From NCBI GenBank assembly GCA_017478085.1, contig JAFVEE010000049.1, positions 1 through 36,042 of the forward strand: a DNA stretch of 36,042 nucleotides, in the 5' to 3' direction. This document shows, in pieces, positions 10,201 through 15,545 of this stretch (position 1 is the stretch's first letter; each line of letters begins with the position of its first letter). The notes below the pieces were generated by a model, which saw only the letters and a list, made by a program, of their open reading frames with translations, made no database searches and had not been told where the DNA came from. The position numbers were made by a program, and so were the translations under genes. The DNA is from Prevotella sp. (GTDB lineage: Bacteria > Bacteroidota > Bacteroidia > Bacteroidales > Bacteroidaceae).

Positions 10201-12151
10201 CGACACGGTGACCATTCACGAGCTGATACACCAGATTGCCATACCCGGCGGCGAGAGCCAGACACCACCGCTCATAGGCTTCCTGGTGAACGACGAGGAG
10301 GACAGCGACGACCTGCCCGACAGGCTCTACCTGAGCGACGGCACCACGCGGCCCGTGCTGCAGGCGCTGGCCTGCCAGGTGACGAAGCGCACCGACACCG
10401 AGTATGTGCTCGACGTGCAGACGGGCGGCAAGGGCTGGAACTACGGCCACGTGGTAGACCCCACGGGCGGCGCACGCAAGCTGCTCAGCATAGAGCGGCA
10501 CAGCGACGGCGCACGGCTGCCCAAGGAGAACTTCTGGCAGACCGACCGCACGCTGGTCGATGCGCTGGATCCTGTCTACGAGAACCTGCTGCACTTTGCC
10601 GACTCGATGGAGGTGCAGGGCGAGCAGTACGTCGTCACCTTCGAGGAGCGGCCTGCCGTGGTGCTGGCCGTAAGTGCCATCTCGGGTCTGCCGGCTGCCG
10701 ATAGCTTCACCCGCGAGAAGATCGACACGGTGTTGGTGTCGTTCAACAAGCCCATCAACCCCGCCACCTTCTCCACCGACGACCTGACGCTGCTGCACGA
10801 GGGCGTGGCACAGGACCTGAGCACGGTGCAGATTGTGCGTGTGAACGAGCAGACGTTCAAGCTGGCCATTGACCAGCTGACCGCGCTGAACGGCTACTAC
10901 AGCCTGTCGGTGCAGACCCGCGACATTGAGGACCAGCTGGGCTTCACCGGCGAGACGGGCAAGATGCAGGGCTGGATACAGCTGGACGACGGCAAGGTGA
11001 ACCTGCGTATGGAGGTGAGTCCCGAAGGGGCTGGCACCGTGACGCCCGGCACCCAGAAGCAGGACTTCTACGGCTCGGTGGAGGTGGCTGCTGAGGCCGC
11101 CCAGGGCTATACCTTCTCGCGCTGGCTGAAGGGCGACGAGGTGCTCAGCGAGCAGGCGTCCTTCACCTACGATATGGCGGGCGAGGCTACGCTCACAGCG
11201 GTGTTCCTGCCCAAGAGCTATCAGATCGTGGTAAGCTACGACCAGAATGGCGGCACCATTGAGGGTGGTGGCACGGGCTCGTACAACTACAACGAAACGA
11301 TCGTGCTCACGGCCAAGGCCAAGACGGGCTACTACTTTGCCGGGTGGAAGCACAACGGCGAGCTGATGGCTGATGTCGACGACACGCTGACCTTCACCGT
11401 GAAGGGGGCCGACAGCTACGAGGCCTGCTTCGAGCCGCTGCAGTTTGTGCAGGCCAACCTGCAGGAGAAGAGCAACGACAATGTGTCGATATTTGCCAAC
11501 CCCAAGGGCCAGTATTATAAGGTGACGCTCGACCGCAAGCTGTCTTCCGGCCAGTGGAACACGTTCTGCGTGCCGTTCGACATTTCTGAGCAGCAGATCA
11601 ACAAAGTCTGGGGCTACAACACCATGCTGCTGCAGCTGAAGTCGATGACGGCCGAGACGCTCAACTTCGAGTATGCCTGGAACATCAAGGCCGGCGTGGC
11701 CTATCTGGTGAAGCCCGAGCGCACCGTGGAGCGCCCCGAACTGGAGTACAAGGGCAACCTGCAACTGGCACGAGAGCCTATCCCCACGACCTTTGAAAGT
11801 GAATATGGCGAATTCAGCTATGTGGGCATTTACTCGCCCAGGGCGTGGGACTGGAGCAAGGGCACCGAGTACTACTTCGGCGTTACGCAGACAGCTATCA
11901 TCATAGCCAAGCAGACAACGTCTGCCCTCAATGGCATGCGCGGCTATTTCGTGATTCCGCAGGGTGCCAACGCCCGCGTGAACATAGGTGGCATAGAGAC
12001 GGCTGTCGACGAGGTGCTGACAGGCGGCGACGCACTGCCGGGCCGCGAGGGCCGCATCTACAATCTGCAAGGGCAGTATCTGGGCACTGACCCAGCCCGT
12101 CTGCCTGCTGGTCTTTATATTATAAACGGTAAAAAACAGGTACTGCGATGA
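4244..12151 (+). CDS. Giant mosaic secreted surface protein with cohesin-like, CARDB, Calx-beta, SbsA-like and InlB-type modules
   Basis: It has 2635 residues. Residues 1-32 are a signal peptide (hydrophobic VLLLGSAATAAAQ). About 36-172 are cohesin-like (KLYVGDVTGM, VDVPVYVDN, IAALQFDVIVPEGV). About 178-295 and 728-840 are CARDB-like (VGWTVRNQGPADSQGG; DLALVSSSVYATRPA). About 307-725 hold four Calx-beta-like units, each crossing a DD/DN boundary (IIDDEHPDL, LADNDMPNL, VTDDDGPTL). About 1152-1235 are carboxypeptidase-regulatory-like. About 1370-1720 are a helical region with several cysteines that I do not recognise. About 2140-2240 are SbsA/Ig-like, and 2252-2400 are two InlB_B repeats (SPEGAGTVTPG, YDQNGGTIEGG). 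About 2603-2635 are a sorting-type tail (GRIYNLQGQYL, then AGLYIINGKKQVLR). A GGAGAAA ribosome site precedes the ATG. Its likely role is adhesion or scaffolding at the cell surface; no catalytic domain is evident. Confidence 0.88.
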   Translation: MKHSINLTRPHFPVWLCALVLLLGSAATAAAQEVNKLYVGDVTGMKSRSVDVPVYVDNTSVNIAALQFDVIVPEGVTIQTASSYAVVDKTRTADHQVRVRQLTGKTRTYRIMLVSPGNKTLRANKGKVFTVRADISTSAPLEEGHSYPLQVQNAVLSDSLAANVLTEFASGSLTIGANPDFVVENVRLTSEATTLAPGDDLEVGWTVRNQGPADSQGGWTEQVLLVSPTTGESVVVGNARHIEQLLPSGQTVDLTAAFTVPRIVGLDGQFRVQVKLSPASESGEAAEYQQNNTTTGTTNYTMLKRLYLNVPATVRETKGYTSSYYCTLERSGSRQQAETFTVSSPSTDARASLNSPQLTVSRGYSTAGFYVQVADNDVLDGDTIPYQVVVAAANGYEGLSATTQIIDDEHPDLTLTLSKSLINEGDTLTLTVATSRVETHDVKVQLTNDHPARFYMTSSLIIPAGQTQASTTVTAIDDNEPADTVSVQFTAAAPNCNNSRALLLLADNDMPNLTMTLRPSEVSESAGPQAVMGTITRGVSQAGSKLTIKVSTSNENLLYSHTPTITMQRGVLQANFSLGTIDNELKGGDQEVTVNAVVYISSCGCNTNGKRGGTASAVVLVTDDDGPTLKLTARNPNLLEGSTDNVMELERNDAPTSDLVVNISTTGGSDVVFPATVTIPQGQTKTTFTVGLNRNDTENDSRSFSFSAKADGYSSGTCWVMATDQTQPDATVTDLALVSSSVYATRPATLSLMLHNQGYADLPQKTPIGIYAGGRLVETVYTQEALPSGSITMMPITFTATLSDVAGKTEVYAYVNHDRSKRELNYDNNQSNRLQVTVLPLLQATSLSTDKANYATGEAIRVEGRTTGLENRNAEVEVYFVQGGTRQTVTVTTDDDGDFSAEWLPATGMAGRFGVGACMPGEKLSTEMAVIQIYGIRRATSTFLAHELEESEVMERYIDIVNPGTLTVSGIKAEAEGLADNIEFHVDEINGIPPGETRRLTYSIKGLTASENTREWQTFTLNLQSKEGATLQTTLYYVVYPATPVLKSNVQSINTTMVKDTVRTVELTLRNEGRKETGEINIDLGGAEWLRTATPQRMSSLAPGDETTVALLLRPTATMELNTVIRGNIYIAAANGGGLSIPMTVECVSEKTGSLTVDVWDEFTANTEEAPHVSEATVALLHPVTQKLLRQAVTGEAGTVSFADVAEGKYLLRVTHPKHDSWSDYVVVSPARETVQRVFIAYSAITVEMTYEPTEVEDEYNIVTTVNYETNVPAPVVKLDLPDRLMLAEINTPYVFYATLTNVGLVKALQTRFYIDEENGPYRFTPLIEGPWELLPQQTITVPIEITNVNDGTAQARGAWGPRKDPKEEAINCALGAIAKYRGSCNTWSSSSDAEYEARRLMQVGDACTGTADLVNFVTAALGKIGFSPSGGSNTPPGGGGFKEQQSVSGTLPESCDPCLNDNAPKYIGALLDMNSDDKKDKMKSGLTLLAPCEPDGSLPPLVAAQARSQRRDSSLEPQLYNIIVDSLDFQTQMLLCREVVRSLNGSEGKEPIAVPGIDGFCPAVMVVQEWQPSYVKAALRDLALAYDENFHNLAYIYHVLGNWNYPLIELEEAHALVEKVRQTTGELTTEEIAALQPVALDESQYAKVLERLYNGRNSSELSEDDYADYEKLDALYTRIEDDLMDINRKGYSTPKEMAQNVTAEAINKLQTDKTSTCATVKLQIDQKLTMTRQAVRGTLTVTNGSQSTPMTEVKLNLVVTDPDGNVASSHIMEIHTESIEGFEGRLDYESGWELAAGGTGVARIIFIPTKYAAPTEPLRYTFSGTISFIDPFTNLPVTRELETERLTVSPSPNLELTYFMQRDIFGDDALTPEVEPMVPSQFSLLINNKGYGDATKVKMVTNQPQVVDNEKGLLVDFEILSSQLNGGDKTLALGSSVTTDFGTIPAHSQAYAQWWLTSTLTGHFVSYDVKASHVTSYDNPDLTLLDTVTIHELIHQIAIPGGESQTPPLIGFLVNDEEDSDDLPDRLYLSDGTTRPVLQALACQVTKRTDTEYVLDVQTGGKGWNYGHVVDPTGGARKLLSIERHSDGARLPKENFWQTDRTLVDALDPVYENLLHFADSMEVQGEQYVVTFEERPAVVLAVSAISGLPAADSFTREKIDTVLVSFNKPINPATFSTDDLTLLHEGVAQDLSTVQIVRVNEQTFKLAIDQLTALNGYYSLSVQTRDIEDQLGFTGETGKMQGWIQLDDGKVNLRMEVSPEGAGTVTPGTQKQDFYGSVEVAAEAAQGYTFSRWLKGDEVLSEQASFTYDMAGEATLTAVFLPKSYQIVVSYDQNGGTIEGGGTGSYNYNETIVLTAKAKTGYYFAGWKHNGELMADVDDTLTFTVKGADSYEACFEPLQFVQANLQEKSNDNVSIFANPKGQYYKVTLDRKLSSGQWNTFCVPFDISEQQINKVWGYNTMLLQLKSMTAETLNFEYAWNIKAGVAYLVKPERTVERPELEYKGNLQLAREPIPTTFESEYGEFSYVGIYSPRAWDWSKGTEYYFGVTQTAIIIAKQTTSALNGMRGYFVIPQGANARVNIGGIETAVDEVLTGGDALPGREGRIYNLQGQYLGTDPARLPAGLYIINGKKQVLR

Positions 12152-12315
12152 AAAGGAAAGTATATATTGCCCCCATTGTTCGTGAGGTGAAAATAAAGGC
12201 CGAACTGATGCTCGTAGAGGGTAGCGGAGTTGTGGAAGTGGCCAAAGGTGGCTATGACGAAGACTGCAACGGCTCACGAGGACGTCGCTGGTCCTACGAC
12301 GATGACGATTGGTAA
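12148..12315 (+). CDS. Small 55-residue peptide with basic start and acidic, Trp-terminated tail
   Basis: The ATG overlaps the stop codon of the giant surface protein (ATGA at 12148-12151), so it is probably translated by coupling. The product starts MKRKVYIAPIVREVKIK, then has a hydrophobic stretch (AELMLVEGSGVVEVA), a Gly-rich segment with one Cys, and ends GRRWSYDDDDW. It resembles the short unannotated peptides common in Prevotella and Bacteroides, which begin MKK-Y-x-x-P and end in acidic residues plus Trp; that is recollection, not a search result. It has no signal peptide. The function is unknown. The fixed position behind an exported giant protein suggests either a partner of that protein or an independent small peptide carried by the same mRNA. 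Confidence 0.6.
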   Translation: MKRKVYIAPIVREVKIKAELMLVEGSGVVEVAKGGYDEDCNGSRGRRWSYDDDDW

Positions 12316-12365
12316 GCGGGCTGTAGTTTTTATGAGATAAGGTCAAGTTTTCTGTGCGCTATATG

Positions 12366-12395
12366 TTGCTGTTTTGAAAATTTTTCGTATCTTTG
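12366..12395 (+). promoter_or_regulatory. Bacteroidota-type promoter for the nuclease/phosphatase gene
   Basis: TTG at 12366-12368, then 19 nt, then TATCTTTG at 12388-12395. This matches the TTG-N19-TAnnTTTG form recognised by the Bacteroidota primary sigma factor. The start codon is 28 nt further on. Confidence 0.7.
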
Positions 12396-12422
12396 CGCCA
12401 TCAATAACAAAAAACCGCAGAT

Positions 12423-13496
12423 ATGAAGAAAATTCTGACACTCTTGGCACTCGTCCTGATGGGAGCGACTGCCGTGCATGCACAGAAGAAGTTTGAGGCG
12501 CATGCCATAGGATTCTACAACCTTGAAAACCTGTTCGACACCTGTCACGACGAGGGAAAGAACGACTACCAGTATCTGCCCGACGGCACCAACAAGTGGA
12601 CGGGGCTGAAGTACTCGCACAAGCTGAAGAATATGTCGCGCGTGCTCTCGGAAATGGGTACCGACGTGGTGCCTTACGGTTGCGTGGCCATCGGCGTGAG
12701 CGAGGTGGAGAACGCCCGCTGTCTTACCGATCTGTGCAACCAGGAGCCGTTGAAGGCCCGTAACTTCCAGTTCGTTCACATCGAGGGCCCCGATCAGCGC
12801 GGCGTTGACTGCGCCCTGCTCTACAACCCGAAGTTCTTCTCGGTGCGCGACGTGAAGCTGGTGCCTTACGTCTATGTGCTGCCCGAGGACTCGCTGCGGG
12901 CTACCCGTGGCTTCCTGACCGTGAGCGGCACGCTGAGTGGCGAGCACGTGACTATTATCGTGAACCACCTGCCGTCGCGCTTTGCCGGTTCGTTCTATCG
13001 CGAGGAGGGCGGACGGCAGCTGCGCCTTGTGAAGGACTCGATCATGCGCGAAGACCCTAACGTGAAGGTACTGATCATGGGCGATATGAACGACGACCCG
13101 CAAGACAAGTCGATGAGCGAGGCCCTGGGTGCCAAGCGCAAGGTGAAGGATATGCAGGACGACCCGCAGGGACTGTGGAACCCCTGGTGGGATGTGCTGG
13201 CCAGCGGCACGGGCACGCTGCAGTATGACGGGGCGTGGAACCTGTTTGACCAGATCATCCTGTCGCGCTCATTGCTCGACCCGAAGAGCTTCGACGGCAA
13301 CAAGATCAACACGAAGAAGCTGAATTGCCAGGATCTGAAGTATTTCCGCCACCAGATTTTCCGTCGCGACTACCTGTTCCAGAAGGAAGGCAAGTACAAG
13401 GGCAACACCCTGCGCACCCATGCCGGCGGTGCCTGGCTCGACGGCTACAGCGACCACCTGCCCACGGTGGTGTATCTGATGAAAGAGCAGAAATGA
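12423..13496 (+). CDS. Secreted endonuclease/exonuclease/phosphatase-fold hydrolase
   Basis: It has 357 residues with a signal peptide (MKKILTLLALVLMGATAVHA, cleaved before QKK). EEP-superfamily motifs occur in order: FYNLENLFD at 31-39, the metal-binding glutamate in GVSEVEN near 95, DQRGVDCALLY, VNHLPSR, GDMNDDP near 219-225, and SDHLPT near 343. This family hydrolyses phosphodiester or phosphomonoester bonds in DNA, nucleotides, phosphoinositides or sphingolipids; the substrate cannot be told from the motifs. Export to the periplasm or beyond suggests nutrient acquisition, for example from nucleic acid. Similar proteins often sit near TonB receptor/DUF5689 loci in Bacteroidota, and such a locus lies about 10 kb to the right. 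It is the first gene of an ATGA-coupled set with the next two genes. Confidence 0.88.
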   Translation: MKKILTLLALVLMGATAVHAQKKFEAHAIGFYNLENLFDTCHDEGKNDYQYLPDGTNKWTGLKYSHKLKNMSRVLSEMGTDVVPYGCVAIGVSEVENARCLTDLCNQEPLKARNFQFVHIEGPDQRGVDCALLYNPKFFSVRDVKLVPYVYVLPEDSLRATRGFLTVSGTLSGEHVTIIVNHLPSRFAGSFYREEGGRQLRLVKDSIMREDPNVKVLIMGDMNDDPQDKSMSEALGAKRKVKDMQDDPQGLWNPWWDVLASGTGTLQYDGAWNLFDQIILSRSLLDPKSFDGNKINTKKLNCQDLKYFRHQIFRRDYLFQKEGKYKGNTLRTHAGGAWLDGYSDHLPTVVYLMKEQK

Positions 13497-14074
13497 CGGA
13501 AGAGAGCCACCCCTTTGAGCCTTTCCTGCCCGACGGTGCGCGGCTGCTGATGCTGGGCACCTTCCCGCCTGCCGAGAAACGCTGGTCTATGAAGTTCTAC
13601 TACCCTAACTTCACCAACGATATGTGGCGCATCGTGGGGCTGTGCTTCTTCGGCGACAAGCAGCACTTCATAGCCGAGGACGGCAAGCACTACCGGTTGC
13701 CGGAGCTGAAGCAGTTCCTCGCGGAGCAGGGCATTGCCCTCTACGACACCTGCACCCGCATCGTTCGCACTACCGGCACGGCCAGCGACAAGGACTTGCA
13801 GGTGGTAGAGCAGACCGACCTACAGGCTATGCTGCGGCAGTTGCCCCGGTGCGAGGCCATCGTCACGGCGGGCCAGCTGGCCACCACGCTCTGCTGCCAG
13901 CAGTTCCTGGTCAGCGAGCCCAAGGTGGGGCAGCACGTCGGGGTGAGTTTCGAGGGGCGCGAGATCAGCATCTACCGCATGCCCAGTTCTTCGCGAGCCT
14001 ATCCTATGGCCGTGGAGAAAAAGGCCGAATACTATCAGCGTGTGTTTGAAACGATAAAACCGAAATACCTATGA
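13493..14074 (+). CDS. Uracil-DNA glycosylase superfamily protein
   Basis: It has 193 residues. The ATG at 13493 is chosen because it overlaps the stop of the preceding gene (ATGA), although the frame is open further upstream. The N-terminal motif LMLGTFPPAEKRWSMKFYYPN (residues 18-38) has the G-x-x-P water-activating loop seen in UDG families related to Mug/TDG, and aromatic residues that would stack on a base. AIVTAGQLA (around 122-130) fits the central strand. RMPSSSRAYP near 163 fits the position of the H-P-S-P intercalation loop, with the usual His replaced. UDG-type enzymes remove uracil or mismatched bases from DNA in the cytoplasm. The replaced His leaves the exact activity open. Confidence 0.75.
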   Translation: MTEESHPFEPFLPDGARLLMLGTFPPAEKRWSMKFYYPNFTNDMWRIVGLCFFGDKQHFIAEDGKHYRLPELKQFLAEQGIALYDTCTRIVRTTGTASDKDLQVVEQTDLQAMLRQLPRCEAIVTAGQLATTLCCQQFLVSEPKVGQHVGVSFEGREISIYRMPSSSRAYPMAVEKKAEYYQRVFETIKPKYL

Positions 14075-14685
14075 CAATTATTGGAATAGCAGGCGGCACA
14101 GGTTCGGGCAAGACCACCGTCGTAAAGAAGATTGCCAAGGCACTGCCACCGCATTGCGTGGCCGTGGTGCCGCTCGACTCGTACTACAACGATACCACCA
14201 ACCTGACGATGGAGGAGCGCAAGGCCATCAACTTCGACCATCCCGATGCCTTCGACTGGAAGCTGCTCACCGAGCACGTGAAGCTGCTGAAGAGCGGACA
14301 GGCCGTGGAACAGCCCACCTATTCTTATATAGAGAGCAACCGCCAGAAGGAGACGGTGCACGTGGAGCCGAAGCCCGTCATCATCATCGAGGGCATCATG
14401 GCGCTGCACTACAAGAAGCTGCGCGACATGATGGACCTGAAGATCTTCGTTGACACCGACAACGACGTGCGCCTGATTCGCAACATTCGCCGCGACGTGG
14501 TGGAGCGAGGCCGCACCGTCGAGATGGTGCTCGACCGCTACGAGAAGGTGCTCAAGCCCATGCACGAGCAGTTCATTGAACCCACCAAAAAGTTTGCCGA
14601 TCTGATCATTCCCTGGGGTGGGGACAACAAGACCGGCATACACATTCTGAAAACCTATATCGAAGGAATCGTTACAGGGGTGTAA
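14071..14685 (+). CDS. udk: Uridine kinase
   Basis: It has 204 residues, the usual length. The P-loop GGTGSGKTT is at residues 8-16. It is followed by the family signatures PLDSYYND, FDHPDAFDW (a nucleoside-binding segment), IIEGIMALH, and an arginine-rich lid (RLIRNIRRDVVERGR). The enzyme phosphorylates uridine and cytidine to UMP and CMP with ATP or GTP in pyrimidine salvage. Its start overlaps the stop of the UDG-like gene (ATGA at 14071-14074), so all three genes from 12423 are probably one transcript. Its last 14 bp overlap the end of the convergent DUF308 gene. Confidence 0.95.
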   Translation: MTIIGIAGGTGSGKTTVVKKIAKALPPHCVAVVPLDSYYNDTTNLTMEERKAINFDHPDAFDWKLLTEHVKLLKSGQAVEQPTYSYIESNRQKETVHVEPKPVIIIEGIMALHYKKLRDMMDLKIFVDTDNDVRLIRNIRRDVVERGRTVEMVLDRYEKVLKPMHEQFIEPTKKFADLIIPWGGDNKTGIHILKTYIEGIVTGV

Positions 14686-15355
14686 CCACAGGAGGATGAG
14701 CGACCGTTGCGTCGGCATCCTCTTTTTCATTCTCTGGCTCAATGATTTCCTCGGCCTCGGCCATCTGCTCCTGTTCCTGTTCGCGCTCCCACTGACGGCG
14801 GCGACGCGCGAACAGCAGGGCGTTCACGGCCTCGATGATGCCGTAGAACAGCGTCAGCCAGCCCAGTATCAGCATGGCCGTGCTGAGCGGGGCCATGGGC
14901 TTGATGATGACGTAGAGGCCCACCAGCAGGATGAGGGTGGGGCAGACCCAGTAGGCGAACGAGGTGTTGCCATAGCGGCGGGCCGAGATGATGGCCATAT
15001 ACTGACTGATGGCTCCCAGGATGAGGATGGCCCCGATGACGTACATCAGCCACGAGATGAACGTCTCGGGCATCAGGGCCAGAATGGCTCCCAGGATGAT
15101 GCTGCCCACGCCCACCAGCGGGAAGGCTGGAGCCTGACCTGCCACCTGTCGGCCCTGGGCATCGTAGATGGTGTACTCGCTCACATGGCGCCTGGCATTC
15201 CAGTAGCCCAGCAGCGACACGATGCCCGACAGCAGGAACAGCACGCCTATGGCAACGACGATGCCCGTCACCGTATTGTCGGGGTACTTAATGAGCAGCA
15301 CGCCCACGACGATGGCCGTCAGGGCGCGGAAAAAGGAACTTTGCAAGATCTTCAT
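14672..15355 (-). CDS. DUF308 (HdeD-like) multi-pass membrane protein
   Basis: It has 227 residues. There are about six hydrophobic spans, in pairs: residues 8-30 (ALTAIVVGVLLI) and 32-52; 78-97 (LVGVGSIILGAILAL) and 100-122; 135-150 and 155-180. This is the three-hairpin layout of HdeD/DUF308 proteins of the inner membrane. In enterobacteria HdeD is tied to acid resistance, but in Bacteroidota the role is unknown. The C-terminal 45 residues are charged and cytoplasmic in type (REQEQEQMAEAEEIIEPE). It ends inside the 3' end of the convergent udk gene. Confidence 0.82.
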   Translation of the reverse strand: MKILQSSFFRALTAIVVGVLLIKYPDNTVTGIVVAIGVLFLLSGIVSLLGYWNARRHVSEYTIYDAQGRQVAGQAPAFPLVGVGSIILGAILALMPETFISWLMYVIGAILILGAISQYMAIISARRYGNTSFAYWVCPTLILLVGLYVIIKPMAPLSTAMLILGWLTLFYGIIEAVNALLFARRRRQWEREQEQEQMAEAEEIIEPENEKEDADATVAHPPVVTPL

Positions 15356-15395
15356 ATTTGTAATCGTTTTGTTGTTTGTTCTGCATAAGACGTTG

Positions 15396-15403
15396 CAAAG
15401 TTA
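15396..15403 (-). promoter_or_regulatory. Promoter -7 element upstream of the DUF308 gene
   Basis: The minus strand reads TAACTTTG, an exact TAnnTTTG, about 40 nt before the start codon. A well-spaced TTG is not evident; the nearest is 23 nt upstream. Confidence 0.45.
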
Positions 15404-15486
15404 AGCATTTTGCGCGAAAAAGCCTTCAAAAAGAGCAGAATATTAAGAGGAAGTCCCAGTAAAGTTATAATTGGTATGTAATATTT

Positions 15487-15516
15487 TTGATATGTCGGCA
15501 ATTATTCGTAACTTTG
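15487..15516 (+). promoter_or_regulatory. Bacteroidota-type promoter for the GH31 gene
   Basis: TTG at 15487-15489, 19 nt, TAACTTTG at 15509-15516, then about 30 nt to the start. Both spacing and boxes match the consensus. Confidence 0.7.
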
Positions 15517-15545
15517 CCCTATCAAAAAAATCTAAAACATAAAGA

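Noticed and set aside
10217-10231. HELIH, a possible zincin HExxH motif near residue 1992 of the giant protein
   Set aside because: It lies in a beta-rich module (LLDTVTIHELIHQIAIPGG) with no third ligand or Met-turn nearby. The pattern fits a beta strand, so I do not call a protease.
8735-12346. Very long open frame (about 1200 codons) on the minus strand, antisense to the giant protein
   Set aside because: It has no start context, promoter or recognisable motif, and is Leu/Gly/His/Arg/Val/Gln-rich as expected from reading C-ending codons backwards. Similar shadows lie opposite 1318-3246, 15729-17510 and 23479-26211.
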